A stretch of DNA of 64,000 nucleotides, from contig NZ_JXKQ01000001.1 in assembly GCF_001885945.1 (NCBI RefSeq), forward strand, positions 186,001 through 250,000, read 5' to 3'. The notes under the pieces are model-generated. The model was not told the DNA's origin and made no database searches. It saw nothing but the letters and a program-made list of their open reading frames with translations. The stretch comes from Enterococcus hermanniensis (GTDB taxonomy: Bacteria > Bacillota > Bacilli > Lactobacillales > Enterococcaceae). Made by a program: the position numbers and the translations under genes. Below are positions 7,224 through 14,735 of the stretch, one piece after another; within the stretch, counting starts at the first letter, position 1, and the number at the start of each line of letters is the position of its first letter.

Positions 7224-7300
7224 CCAAACAAAAAAAGCTCTATCCCTTGCAAGACAAGGGATAGAGCTATTTGTAATTAAGCTTCTTGAGCTACTGGGTA
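7224..7300. repeat. Right copy of the rpmA-end direct repeat, joined to intact rpmA
   Basis: Contains the true last codons of rpmA (7277-7300) and its terminator. Partner of 4239-4316, 2,985 bp away. Confidence 0.9.
7229..7268 (-). terminator. rplU-prp-rpmA operon terminator
   Basis: A 14-bp perfect stem, AGCTCTATCCCTTG (7236-7249) and CAAGGGATAGAGCT (7255-7268), followed on the minus strand by a run of seven T. Confidence 0.95.
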
Positions 7301-7570
7301 TACAGACACTTGTTTTTTGTCGCGACCTTTACGTTCGAAACGTACCACGCCGTCAACTTTAGCAAACAATGTGTCATCGCCACCGATACCTACGTTAACA
7401 CCAGGGAAAATTTTAGTACCACGTTGGCGATAAAGAATTGATCCACCAGTAACAGTTTGACCGTCAGCACGTTTAGCACCTAAACGTTTTGATTCTGAGT
7501 CACGTCCGTTAGAAGTTGAACCGCCACCTTTTTTGTGGGCGAATAATTGTAAGTTCATATTCATTAACAT
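7277..7570 (-). CDS. rpmA: 50S ribosomal protein L27 precursor
   Basis: L27 of the large ribosomal subunit, near the peptidyl-transferase centre. The protein begins [20 protein letters not shown]: the Firmicute-type N-terminal extension ends at NLQLF and is cut before AHKK by the protease Prp, encoded directly upstream. I place the start at the ATG at 7570, eight bases after GGAGG; the GTG nine bases further upstream overlaps that site. The C-terminal SVYPVAQEA is encoded inside the direct repeat shared with 4239-4316. Order rplU-prp-rpmA is conserved in Firmicutes. Confidence 0.98.
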   Translation of the reverse strand: MLMNMNLQLFAHKKGGGSTSNGRDSESKRLGAKRADGQTVTGGSILYRQRGTKIFPGVNVGIGGDDTLFAKVDGVVRFERKGRDKKQVSVYPVAQEA

Positions 7571-7582
7571 GAGCTGCACCTC

Positions 7583-7933
7583 CTATGATTTAGATTCTGT
7601 TTGGATCTCAATGAAATCCAGATAGTCTTTTTCGATTGACTGCAAACCTAATAATAAATGCTCTAACAATATTTGCGAGATATTCATCTGCTCTTGGGAC
7701 ATCGTATCGTCTAATTCTAAAGCAACATGAAGGTAGCCACCTTCATCTTCTTTTGTTTCAACAGTAGGAATAATCCCTGCTAGTGCATCCAAGCTATTTA
7801 CTGTACTGATAGCCAAAGCGGAAACGGCGGCACAAACGATATCGCTACCGTAAGGTCCTGCTTCTGCGTGACCAGTCAGTGTAAATTCGCTGATTTGACC
7901 TGCGTCATTTCGATTGAATGTACCTTTGATCAA
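7583..7933 (-). CDS. prp: Ribosomal-processing cysteine protease Prp
   Basis: Cysteine protease that removes the N-terminal extension of L27, an essential step in Firmicutes. Counting from the TTG at 7933 (MIKGTFNRND), the catalytic pair falls at His22 (GHAEAGPYG) and Cys34 (DIVCAAVSAL), the numbering known for the Staphylococcus aureus enzyme. AGAAGG lies eight bases before that TTG, while the upstream GTG at 7942 abuts the ribosome site, so the TTG is preferred. The product is 116 residues. It lies between rplU and rpmA, 12-21 bases from each. Confidence 0.95.
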   Translation of the reverse strand: MIKGTFNRNDAGQISEFTLTGHAEAGPYGSDIVCAAVSALAISTVNSLDALAGIIPTVETKEDEGGYLHVALELDDTMSQEQMNISQILLEHLLLGLQSIEKDYLDFIEIQTESKS

Positions 7934-7954
7934 CTTAGGCACCTTCTTTTTTTA

Positions 7955-8263
7955 TTATGCTTTGATTGAGTCAATGACAACTTTAGTGTAAGGTTGACGA
8001 TGACCTTGTTTACGGTGTGAATGTTTTTTAGGTTTGTATTTGAAAGTAACGACTTTCTTTTGTTTGCCGTGTTTTTCAACAGTTCCTTCAACAGTTGCAC
8101 CTTCAACGATAGGAGCTCCTACTTTTGTAGATTCGCCGCCTACTAAAACAACTTGGTCGAAGACAACTTTTTCTCCAGCCTCAACGTCTAATTTTTCAAT
8201 GTAGACTGCTTGACCTTCTTCAACTTTGATTTGTTTACCGCCAGTTTTGATGATTGCGTACAT
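7955..8263 (-). CDS. rplU: 50S ribosomal protein L21
   Basis: Full-length L21 (102 residues) starting [20 protein letters not shown] and containing the basic RNA-binding segment [20 protein letters not shown] near the C-terminus. It is the first gene of rplU-prp-rpmA, with AAGGAGGTG upstream of the ATG and a long 5' leader. Confidence 0.98.
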   Translation of the reverse strand: MYAIIKTGGKQIKVEEGQAVYIEKLDVEAGEKVVFDQVVLVGGESTKVGAPIVEGATVEGTVEKHGKQKKVVTFKYKPKKHSHRKQGHRQPYTKVVIDSIKA

Positions 8264-8371
8264 GCTTGTGGCACCTCCTTATAATAGATACTTAGACTCG
8301 CCATCCCAAGTGACCGAAGTTCTTAATAACTTGTTCTGCGCGGTTGTAGCTGTGAGTTCCACAATTACAAC
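8264..8371 (-). promoter_or_regulatory. rplU 5' leader (candidate L21 leader RNA)
   Basis: About 108 untranslated bases lie between the predicted transcription start and rplU. Firmicute rplU genes often carry an autoregulatory L21 leader, and short complementary blocks are present (for example GTTGTAATTGTGG and CACAGCTACAAC on the minus strand). I cannot confirm the family fold by eye. Confidence 0.5.
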
Positions 8372-8377
8372 ATTAAC

Positions 8378-8406
8378 AGTCTACTAAAAATATTTCCTTA
8401 AGTCAA
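8378..8406 (-). promoter_or_regulatory. rplU operon promoter
   Basis: Minus-strand TTGACT (8401-8406), 17-base spacer, TAGACT (8378-8383). Confidence 0.65.
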
Positions 8407-8551
8407 TGATTATTTATTGACTCAGGGCGTTGTTTTTTCTACTATTAGAAAGATGAAAACTATTCAACACATTATTTCTTCATCTATATCTTGAAAAAAA
8501 CGAATAATGATTTTTTAAATGCTACTGTTTTAGCAAAGTGAGGCTTTAAAC

Positions 8552-9199
8552 ATGGATTATCCAGAAACTCTGATTGAATTAGTGGCGCAGCGCTCGAAAG
8601 GTTTTCAATTAGAAGGCTTTATCGCAGGTCAAGGACCGCTCCAGCCCAAATTGATGCTCATCGGTGAAGCCCCTGGCCGCAACGAAGTCATTAATCATAT
8701 TCCCTTTTCTGGTGCAGCTGGTAAAGAATTACTGAAAGTCATGGCTGAGATCGGTTTAACTCGGGAGAACACTTATATCACAAGTGCGGTTCGTAGTCGT
8801 CCCTATAAAATCGTCGAACGAATCAATAAACGGACAAAAGCAGTTGAGACGGTTTATCCCAATCGAACACCGACTAAAAAGGAAATTTTAGCTCACGCGC
8901 CAATTTTGGATTATGAATTGGCCACCGTCCAACCACCACTCATTGCTACTTTAGGTAACATCGGTCTACAACGTCTGTTAGGTCCGAAACAGCAAATCAG
9001 TGACTGCCACGGTGATCTTTATCAGGGACCAATTTTTGAGCTTACTCCAAAAAAAGAGGCCTACCAACTGACGAACAAAATATATACCGTCTTCCCCCTT
9101 TTTCATCCAGCAGCGATTTTTTACAACCGCTCCTTGAGCGAAAAAATTCAAGAAGATTGGACAAATTTAGGAAAATTACTAGAGAAAGAGGTTGAATAA
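8552..9199 (+). CDS. Uracil-DNA glycosylase superfamily protein
   Basis: 215 residues of the uracil-DNA glycosylase fold, which removes uracil from DNA in base excision repair. Motif A appears as GEAPGRNEVINHIPFSGAAG (about 38-57) and the C-terminal motif as HPAAIFYNRS (about 187-196). The four cysteines of the iron-sulfur family 4/5 enzymes are absent; only one cysteine (SDCHG) is seen. This fits the Firmicute proteins annotated as UDG family, whose activity is less well established. No strong ribosome site is obvious beyond GTGAGG. The stop overlaps the ATG of the next gene (TAATG), so the two are coupled. Confidence 0.85.
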   Translation: MDYPETLIELVAQRSKGFQLEGFIAGQGPLQPKLMLIGEAPGRNEVINHIPFSGAAGKELLKVMAEIGLTRENTYITSAVRSRPYKIVERINKRTKAVETVYPNRTPTKKEILAHAPILDYELATVQPPLIATLGNIGLQRLLGPKQQISDCHGDLYQGPIFELTPKKEAYQLTNKIYTVFPLFHPAAIFYNRSLSEKIQEDWTNLGKLLEKEVE

Positions 9200-9867
9200 T
9201 GCGCAACGAAATGATGTACCGTCCCATTATCAATGAAGATATCTTAAATTACTTACGAACAGAACAAAAACAATTAACTGGAAAACTAGGAGATTTGGAA
9301 GCTGTAGCCCATGAAAATGGTGTCCCCGTCATCCCTCACGAAACAGTGGTCTTCTTACAATTTTTATTGAAGCAAAAACAACCCAAAAACGTATTAGAAA
9401 TTGGGACTGCCATCGGCTTTTCTGCTAGCTTAATGGCTGAGACTATTGGCAAAGATACTCATATCACAACCATCGATCGCTTCCCTGTCATGATCGAAAA
9501 GGCTAAAAAGAATTTCGCAGCACTGGATTTAACCGACCAAGTAACCTTGCTCGAGGGCGATGCTGCTGATTTATTGAGTACTTTAGAAGGACCTTACGAT
9601 TTTATCTTTATGGATAGTGCCAAATCAAAATACATTACCTTTTTACCAGAATGCTTACGGGTCTTAGCCGATGACGGTATTTTGATGGTCGATGATATTT
9701 TCCAAGCTGGAACTGTTTTACAGTCGATCGAAGAGATCCCTCGTAAAAATCGGGCGATTCATCGTCATCTAAATGAGTTTTTAGCAGAAGTAACAAAATC
9801 ACCCGAATTGACTTCTACCCTTTTACCATTAGGCGATGGCGTGGCTTTGATTTCAAAAAACAAATAA
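9199..9867 (+). CDS. trmR: TrmR/YrrM-type O-methyltransferase
   Basis: An SAM-dependent O-methyltransferase of 222 residues. Motif I is VLEIGTAIGFSASLMA (about 65-80), the acidic motif is ITTIDRFP, and DFIFMDSAK plus LMVDDIF supply the metal and catalytic acidic residues of the class-I O-methyltransferase family. Its closest known relative is TrmR (YrrM) of Bacillus, which methylates 5-hydroxyuridine at the wobble position of tRNA. It is translationally coupled to the glycosylase gene and followed by a terminator. The specific tRNA role is inferred from family resemblance. Confidence 0.8.
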   Translation: MRNEMMYRPIINEDILNYLRTEQKQLTGKLGDLEAVAHENGVPVIPHETVVFLQFLLKQKQPKNVLEIGTAIGFSASLMAETIGKDTHITTIDRFPVMIEKAKKNFAALDLTDQVTLLEGDAADLLSTLEGPYDFIFMDSAKSKYITFLPECLRVLADDGILMVDDIFQAGTVLQSIEEIPRKNRAIHRHLNEFLAEVTKSPELTSTLLPLGDGVALISKNK

Positions 9868-9872
9868 TAGAT

Positions 9873-9910
9873 GGCAGAAATTTGAAACTTTTTTGAATTT
9901 CTGCCTTTTT
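9873..9910 (+). terminator. Terminator after the methyltransferase gene
   Basis: GGCAGAAATT and AATTTCTGCC pair around a short loop, followed by TTTTTG. Confidence 0.85.
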
Positions 9911-9967
9911 GCTTGTACCGTGAATATTTTAGCGTAAACTTAAGGTTGAAATGGAGGGGGTGCAACT

Positions 9968-10804
9968 GTGAATAGAAAAAAAATAGGCATAAGTATCACC
10001 ATACTGTTTATCTGTTTAGTTGGTATTATTTTGTTTCAAAAGCTTGATCCCGTGCACGCATCAAGAACGAATTCACCCTTAGCTATTCCCGCTCCTGTCA
10101 TCATGGTGCCGGGAACCAATGGTGATGTTGATCGATTTGATAACTTGGTTGATTCCTTAAAACAGAAACAAAAAAATGTGGATGTTCTAAAGATCACGGT
10201 CAATACCGATGATTCGATCACTGCTACTGGAAAATTTAACAAAAAGACCCAACGACCCATTATCGTGGTTGCTTTTGAAGATGGTTCAGACCCTTCTTTA
10301 CCCAAGCAATCTCGCTGGTTCCAATTAGCCTTAGCTTATGCTGAAAAACAATATACGTTCAATACCTATGATTATCTTGGTTATTCTAATGGTGGTTTAG
10401 TCATTACTGGCTATCTCGAAAATGAGCAACAAAGCAACGATCCATCATTGAACCATCTAGTCACCCTAGGAACGCCTTACAACGATACTTCTTGGGAATA
10501 CAATGCCGATAGCACTACCTTCACTAAACCCAAAGTAGAAAGTGAGCTATTACACTACTACTTAAAAAATACCCAAAATATTCCTAAAAATATTACGATG
10601 TATAATATCGCTGGAAATGTCGATAAACAAAATACCGATACCACGGTTCCGTTAACCAGTGTTCTTGCTGGTCGGATGATTTATGGGAATAGTGAAAAAT
10701 ATAAAGAGATTATCGTTGACGAAGCTGCTGAGCATAGTTCATTGATTGAAAACCCTAAAACCTTGGATTTACTTCAAAATTATCTTTTTGAATCGGTTAA
10801 ATAA
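9968..10804 (+). CDS. Secreted or membrane-anchored alpha/beta hydrolase (DUF915 family)
   Basis: 278 residues with an N-terminal signal or anchor (basic MNRKKIG then a hydrophobic core; possible cleavage at HAS, residues 30-32). The mature part has MVPGTNGD as the oxyanion-type loop, the nucleophile elbow GYSNGG with its serine, HLVTLGTPYNDT, and a late histidine in AEHSSL. These are features of the DUF915 alpha/beta hydrolases found widely in lactic acid bacteria, for which substrates are not known. The GTG start is supported by GGAGGGGG seven bases upstream. It is followed by a tRNA promoter, so it is probably expressed alone. Confidence 0.8.
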   Translation: MNRKKIGISITILFICLVGIILFQKLDPVHASRTNSPLAIPAPVIMVPGTNGDVDRFDNLVDSLKQKQKNVDVLKITVNTDDSITATGKFNKKTQRPIIVVAFEDGSDPSLPKQSRWFQLALAYAEKQYTFNTYDYLGYSNGGLVITGYLENEQQSNDPSLNHLVTLGTPYNDTSWEYNADSTTFTKPKVESELLHYYLKNTQNIPKNITMYNIAGNVDKQNTDTTVPLTSVLAGRMIYGNSEKYKEIIVDEAAEHSSLIENPKTLDLLQNYLFESVK

Positions 10805-10814
10805 CGAATTAGCA

Positions 10815-10843
10815 TTGACAAGCAAGAGTAGGTTTTCTATAAT
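10815..10843 (+). promoter_or_regulatory. Consensus promoter of tRNA-Arg
   Basis: TTGACA (10815-10820), exactly 17 bases, TATAAT (10838-10843). The start would lie near 10850, giving a 5' precursor of about 75 bases before the tRNA. Confidence 0.9.
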
Positions 10844-10925
10844 AGCAATTGTTGCAAAACTATTTCATTTTCTAAAGAAGAAGGTAATATTCTTCTAATG
10901 CGCAATGATAGACTACTTTTGTCTC

Positions 10926-10999
10926 GTTCCAGTAGCTCAGCTGGATAGAGCACTCGCCTTCTAAGCGAGCGGTCGTGGGTTCGAATCCCTCCTGGAACA
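10926..10999 (+). tRNA. tRNA-Arg(UCU)
   Basis: A 74-base cloverleaf. The acceptor stem is GTTCCAG (10926-10932) with CTGGAAC (10992-10998). The D arm is GCTC-AGCTGGATA-GAGC. The anticodon arm is CTCGC-CTTCTAA-GCGAG with anticodon TCT. The T arm contains GTGGG-TTCGAAT-CCCTC (one mismatch). CCA is not encoded; the discriminator base is A. It reads AGA codons. Confidence 0.97.
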
Positions 11000-11006
11000 T
11001 CATGAT

Positions 11007-11047
11007 AAAAAAAGTTAGCGAACAAGTCTGTTCGCTAACTTTTTTTG
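11007..11047 (+). terminator. tRNA-Arg terminator
   Basis: GTTAGCGAACA and TGTTCGCTAAC form an 11-bp stem with a four-base loop, flanked by A7 and T7, so it can work in both directions. Confidence 0.95.
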
Positions 11048-11079
11048 CTTTCAATTATTCTTCAATGGTTCAAATAATT

Positions 11080-11340
11080 TTATAATGATGTCACAAAAGT
11101 AATTAATCCCAAGAAAATCCCTGGAACATTTGCGATGATAATTGCCCAATCTTTTTCTTTTTTCATCGTCCCGTATAGAGTCCAGACGATACAGTTGACC
11201 ATTGCGACAAACGGTTGAACTGGATTTCCTTTCATGCCATCTAAGTTGTTCATGATTTGTGGAATATACGATACATACATTAAAACAGATAGCGCAGAAG
11301 CTATTCTTCCTAAACGATTCACTAATTTACTATTATCCAT
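11080..11340 (-). CDS. SemiSWEET-family sugar transporter
   Basis: 86 residues forming one three-helix PQ-loop bundle. The first helix carries MYVSYIPQIMNNL with the PQ motif, followed by GNPVQPFVAMVNCIVWTLYG and a third hydrophobic helix. SemiSWEETs dimerise to make a sugar facilitator; Asn and Trp residues in MVNCIVWTLYG match the substrate-site region. AGGAG lies eight bases before the ATG. A 17-codon frame with a strong ribosome site precedes it. Confidence 0.88.
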   Translation of the reverse strand: MDNSKLVNRLGRIASALSVLMYVSYIPQIMNNLDGMKGNPVQPFVAMVNCIVWTLYGTMKKEKDWAIIIANVPGIFLGLITFVTSL

Positions 11341-11366
11341 ATTCTTTTCTCCTACTTTTTTTCCTA

Positions 11367-11420
11367 TTACCTATTAAAAGAAGCCAGAATCATAGCATGA
11401 TCACATTTAGCAGGATTCAT
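11367..11420 (-). CDS. Possible 17-codon leader peptide before SemiSWEET
   Basis: MNPAKCDHAMILASFNR, preceded by a perfect AGGAGG three bases from the ATG and ending 26 bases before the SemiSWEET start. It lies within a widely spaced inverted repeat (AGCCAGA at 11382, TCTGGCT at about 11446). It could be a coupled or regulatory leader ORF, or chance. Confidence 0.25.
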   Translation of the reverse strand: MNPAKCDHAMILASFNR

Positions 11421-11466
11421 GTTCCTCCTAGAACCACACCATAATATCTGGCTGCATTTTTATTGA

Positions 11467-12063
11467 TTAGATTTTTTTGAAGTGTTCTTTGATTGCTTCA
11501 ATTTTACTATCAGCTTTTTCTTTCACTTCTTCTTTCTTTTGCTCTTTTATTTTTTTCTTCGCTTCTTTTTCAAGTTCTTCTTGAACTTGTTCAGCAGCTA
11601 CAATTTTTTGTTGGATAGATGCCAATGATTCGCGATTGATTTTTTCTGCACCATTATCAAATAAATAACTATCTAAGAATTTCGGATCGTCTTCTTGGAT
11701 TAAAATTAATAACACAGTATCATTTAATTTGACTTCTTCTGCAATATTATTGAACGTATCTGTTTTGTCAGTGACTTCATCCAAGTCTCCTAGATCACCT
11801 AGCATCATACCTAGGCTGCCACCAAACAATATTCCCAATGGGCCACCAATGATTCCTAATAGACCACCGATCAATCCTCCAGTTGCCCAGTTTGTTCCGG
11901 TGCTTTCTTTACTAAAACCGTCTTTAGTTGTAAGTACGCCCTCTTTATTTTCAATAATACCCGCAGAAAGAACTTTTAAAGAAGAATTGCTTGTTTTAAG
12001 ATCTGCTAAAACCTCATATGCTTTTGATGTTTCCTTAAAATTAACAGTTACTACATTTTCCAT
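11467..12063 (-). CDS. DUF1269-like stress/membrane-associated protein
   Basis: 198 residues starting MENVVTVNFKETSKAYEVL. A ferredoxin-like N-terminal region is followed by a glycine-rich hydrophobic segment (GGLIGGLLGIIGGPLGILFG, about 65-84), then a second alpha/beta portion, and a highly charged lysine/glutamate coiled-coil tail (about 150-198). This is the layout of DUF1269 proteins, often annotated as general stress or membrane proteins; their role is unknown. The ATG at 12063 has AAGGGGA nine bases upstream and is preferred over the TTG at 12069. Confidence 0.65.
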   Translation of the reverse strand: MENVVTVNFKETSKAYEVLADLKTSNSSLKVLSAGIIENKEGVLTTKDGFSKESTGTNWATGGLIGGLLGIIGGPLGILFGGSLGMMLGDLGDLDEVTDKTDTFNNIAEEVKLNDTVLLILIQEDDPKFLDSYLFDNGAEKINRESLASIQQKIVAAEQVQEELEKEAKKKIKEQKKEEVKEKADSKIEAIKEHFKKI

Positions 12064-12168
12064 AAACAAAAATCCCCTTTCAAATTAAATTGCTACTACG
12101 TAATACACTAATAATGATAACATCAATCATAAAATAGGCATTAAAAGTTAAAGACCTTTTTGAGTATC

Positions 12169-12203
12169 AAAAAAACTACTCAGAGGATTCTCTGAGCAGT
12201 TTG
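12169..12203 (-). terminator. Terminator of the 89-aa membrane-protein gene
   Basis: ACTACTCAGAG and CTCTGAGCAGT pair (one G-T) around a short loop; A7 on the plus strand gives T7 on the minus strand. Confidence 0.9.
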
Positions 12204-12207
12204 GTTG

Positions 12208-12477
12208 TTACGATTCTTTTTGTGTTTTTGGTACGATCAATAGTGCACACATCGCAATCCCTAAAACAATAAATAAAATAGCACCGATCAAGTTGCCACC
12301 TGTTAACATTGCAAAAGCAACGGTCCCGAACAAGCCGATTACTGTAATAATGATACCTGATTTTTGGATCGTTGATAGATTGGCAAATGAATTTCTGAAG
12401 CCAACAGTTAATAATAATGAGCCAATAAATGAAGCGATCCCAAAAATAATGTGCCCCATTAAAATAAGATTTTCCAT
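12208..12477 (-). CDS. Small three-span membrane protein
   Basis: 89 residues with three hydrophobic stretches (about 5-25, 39-60 and 63-83) and a short charged C-terminus. No family recognised. GGAGGTGAG precedes the ATG. It has its own terminator and no obvious operon partner. Confidence 0.75.
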   Translation of the reverse strand: MENLILMGHIIFGIASFIGSLLLTVGFRNSFANLSTIQKSGIIITVIGLFGTVAFAMLTGGNLIGAILFIVLGIAMCALLIVPKTQKES

Positions 12478-12551
12478 TTTCTCACCTCCTAATTCAACTA
12501 TACTAGAAAGCGCATTAGAAAACTAAAATTGTGCTTAATGGTTTTCGTGAT

Positions 12552-13511
12552 TCACGATCCAGGCTTCAATAAGACTTTCCCGATGCTCTTACCAGTCTCT
12601 AAATATTCATGTGCCGCTTTACCATCAGCCAAAGAAAAAATGGTTGGTTCACTTATTTTGATTTTTCCTCGTTCAAAATAGCTGAATAAACGCTCGCTAC
12701 GATTCTTGCGCTCTTGATAACTAGTCAAATAGTCCCATAAGTCGCCGGTCAATAAACTTTTTGATTCGGACATAAGTGCCACTGGATCTATTTTGATTGG
12801 ATTCCCACCAGCCATTCCGAAAAAGACGACTTTCCCACGATGTTTCAATAAATCCAAACTTTGTTGCAACGTACTTCCTACACCGTCGTAAACCGTCGCA
12901 AATTGTCCCTCAATCGACTCGACCCAGTCTGTCTCACGACTAGGAAAAACAGTACGCACGCCATGGTCCAGAGCCAAAGCTTTTTTTTCTTCTGATGAAG
13001 CAGAACCATAGACTTCCAGTCCATCCGCAATCAATATTTGAGAAAGAAGCTGTCCGACACCTCCACTGATCCCAGTGATAAAGACTTTTTCATTCGGTGT
13101 ATTTTTTCCCAGATCATGAGCTAAAAAATCCGCAGTCAGACCCTGCAAGCCAACACTGGCCGCTAATTTACTATCGATATTTTCTGGTAGACGAATCGCA
13201 CGTTCACTAGGAACAGCCACATATTCTGCATTGGCAAATGGGACATCTACAAATAAAACTGTCTCACCAACTTTTTGAGCCGTTACATTTTCTCCCACTG
13301 CCACAACAATTCCTGAAGCTTCATAGCCGTTGATATAAGGACTGTGTTTTTCAATATGATATTCTCCCCGACGGCGATAAATGTCTGCAAAATTCAATCC
13401 GATATAATCAGTTTTGACAAGAATCTCATCTGATTTAATTTTAGGACGTTGGACCGTCCCATAATGTAAAACGTCACGATCACCGAATTTTTCAAAATAC
13501 AAAGCTTTCAT
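12552..13511 (-). CDS. Quinone oxidoreductase-like zinc-free MDR enzyme
   Basis: 319 residues of the medium-chain dehydrogenase/reductase superfamily, NADPH:quinone oxidoreductase type. Visible features are GLNFADIYRRRGEY in the N-terminal catalytic domain, GYEASGIVVAVGENV, the nucleotide-binding loop ITGISGGVGQLLSQI (about 146-160), and the late VVFFGMAGG segment. Zinc-binding cysteines are absent, as expected for this subgroup. It probably reduces quinones or reactive enones with NADPH. Monocistronic by context. Confidence 0.85.
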   Translation of the reverse strand: MKALYFEKFGDRDVLHYGTVQRPKIKSDEILVKTDYIGLNFADIYRRRGEYHIEKHSPYINGYEASGIVVAVGENVTAQKVGETVLFVDVPFANAEYVAVPSERAIRLPENIDSKLAASVGLQGLTADFLAHDLGKNTPNEKVFITGISGGVGQLLSQILIADGLEVYGSASSEEKKALALDHGVRTVFPSRETDWVESIEGQFATVYDGVGSTLQQSLDLLKHRGKVVFFGMAGGNPIKIDPVALMSESKSLLTGDLWDYLTSYQERKNRSERLFSYFERGKIKISEPTIFSLADGKAAHEYLETGKSIGKVLLKPGS

Positions 13512-13640
13512 TTTATCTACTCCTTTGATTGACTAGATCCATCTTTCCTAAAATATACTATGAGAAAAATTTTCCGGCAAAGAATCCGATTTGCTCTGAG
13601 CCGACTTCTCTGGTAGCTTAGATGAAAAGGAGTGTTTGCC

Positions 13641-14009
13641 ATGAGATTACTCACATTATCAGAACCACTTTCTGTCTATCAAGTCCACGATCTTAGTCAC
13701 ATCGATCTAAAACAAAAACCTTTGTTCATCAGTCAGACAGAAGATGAATTATCGATCGTGTCTGCCAGCAAAACTGTTCCAAAAGATACACTCAAGCGTG
13801 AAGATGAGTGGCGCGCATTAAAAATCGAAGGGGTTTTAGATTTTAGCCTAGTTGGTATCTTAGCGACGATTTCCTCACTACTAGCTGCAAAAAATATCAG
13901 CATCTTTGCGATTTCAACGTACAATACTGATTATATTTTAGTCAAAGCTGATACGCTTGTTGAGGCAATCAACATATTAGAGGCCAATGATTATACTGTA
14001 GAAAAATAA
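13641..14009 (+). CDS. ACT domain protein (CASTOR/ACT_7 type)
   Basis: 122 residues made of two ACT-like halves. The second contains LVGILATISSLLAAKNISIF and AISTYNTDYILVK, typical of ACT_7 amino-acid sensing proteins. Such proteins bind amino acids or related ligands; the ligand here is unknown. The ATG at 13641 is supported by AAAGGAG eight bases upstream; the GTG at 13632 overlaps that site. Confidence 0.8.
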   Translation: MRLLTLSEPLSVYQVHDLSHIDLKQKPLFISQTEDELSIVSASKTVPKDTLKREDEWRALKIEGVLDFSLVGILATISSLLAAKNISIFAISTYNTDYILVKADTLVEAINILEANDYTVEK

Positions 14010-14010
14010 G

Positions 14011-14043
14011 AAAAAGACCTCCGCTATAAACGGAGGTCTTTTT
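14011..14043. terminator. Bidirectional terminator
   Basis: Perfect 13-bp stem AAAAAGACCTCCG and CGGAGGTCTTTTT with a seven-base loop, shared by the converging genes at 13641 and 14024. Confidence 0.95.
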
Positions 14044-14545
14044 CCTTAAATGATTCTAAGTATCGCTTATGGCGCTCTGGATTAAACATTAAAGTAATCA
14101 GCGTTAAAAGAAAAGCCAAGATAAATAAAAGAATTTTTATGACATCTAACATTTTGGGATTTACTAAAAATCCTATATAAGGCAGATAAAATGCTGGACA
14201 GCCAATCAGATTTCGTTCGTGGACCATCCCCATCTCAGCCTTCTCCTCATTATCGCCTTTGACAAAGTAACCAGAAATCTTATTGTCCAGTGCTAAGACA
14301 CGTCGTGTTTTGATTCCCGTTCCTTGATTTTCATAATAAGTGATCGTATCACCGACATTGATTGGTTGGTCTGCTTCTTTTACAAAAATCAGTCCATTTT
14401 TTTTATATTCTGGTGCCATCGTATCGTCTTCCACGATATGCGGTGTTACTTTCAATACACTTGGAATTACAATCGTTACAAATGATAAGAAGAATATTAG
14501 AAAAATTAAAAACGAACAAAATATAGTTATTTTTTTACGTTTCAT
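14024..14545 (-). CDS. SipW-like signal peptidase homologue with altered catalytic residues
   Basis: 173 residues with an N-terminal membrane anchor, a signal-peptidase core and a C-terminal membrane span followed by a basic tail. The box normally read as S-M-x-P appears as DDTMAPEY, so the catalytic serine is threonine. The position of the SipW-class histidine (HRV) is arginine in KTRRVLALD. The structural box VKGDNEE is kept. Either the enzyme works with a threonine nucleophile or, more likely, it is inactive and acts as a binding protein. It diverges from the 7TM sensor-like gene at 14736 across a 190-base A+T-rich gap. Confidence 0.7.
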   Translation of the reverse strand: MKRKKITIFCSFLIFLIFFLSFVTIVIPSVLKVTPHIVEDDTMAPEYKKNGLIFVKEADQPINVGDTITYYENQGTGIKTRRVLALDNKISGYFVKGDNEEKAEMGMVHERNLIGCPAFYLPYIGFLVNPKMLDVIKILLFILAFLLTLITLMFNPERHKRYLESFKEKDLRL

Positions 14546-14735
14546 CCGCTTTTTCCTCCCTCAAAAAGTAAAGAATTCCCTTTCTTTAAGAATATCACAA
14601 TATCCAAAAAATTACATTTAAATATTATTATTTGAAATTAAATTCAAATATATTTTGATTAGATGAGACAATATGATAATATTATTATAATAAAATTAAA
14701 TCATAAAGTTTATTTCTTAAAAAAGGAGTAGTTTC

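Larger units (their letters stand above)
4239..7300. mobile_element. Accessory island inserted at the 3' end of rpmA
   Basis: The segment is bounded by a 78/77-bp direct repeat (4239-4316 and 7224-7300) consisting of the last seven sense codons and stop of rpmA plus its terminator. Such duplications arise when an element integrates into the 3' end of a conserved gene and carries a copy that restores it. The interior is visibly richer in A+T than its flanks and holds only unfamiliar genes. No integrase, transposase or relaxase is visible, so it may be a remnant, a satellite moved by an enzyme from elsewhere, or a cassette exchanged by homologous recombination. Confidence 0.6.

Noticed and set aside
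4239-7300. Integrase or transposase in the island
   Set aside because: All frames were looked at for tyrosine/serine recombinase or DDE motifs; none seen. Also no IS-type terminal inverted repeats.
10837-11054. Two minus-strand frames across the tRNA-Arg region
   Set aside because: They are antisense to a clear tRNA with consensus promoter and terminator, and translate tRNA sequence (the common GFEPTT artefact).
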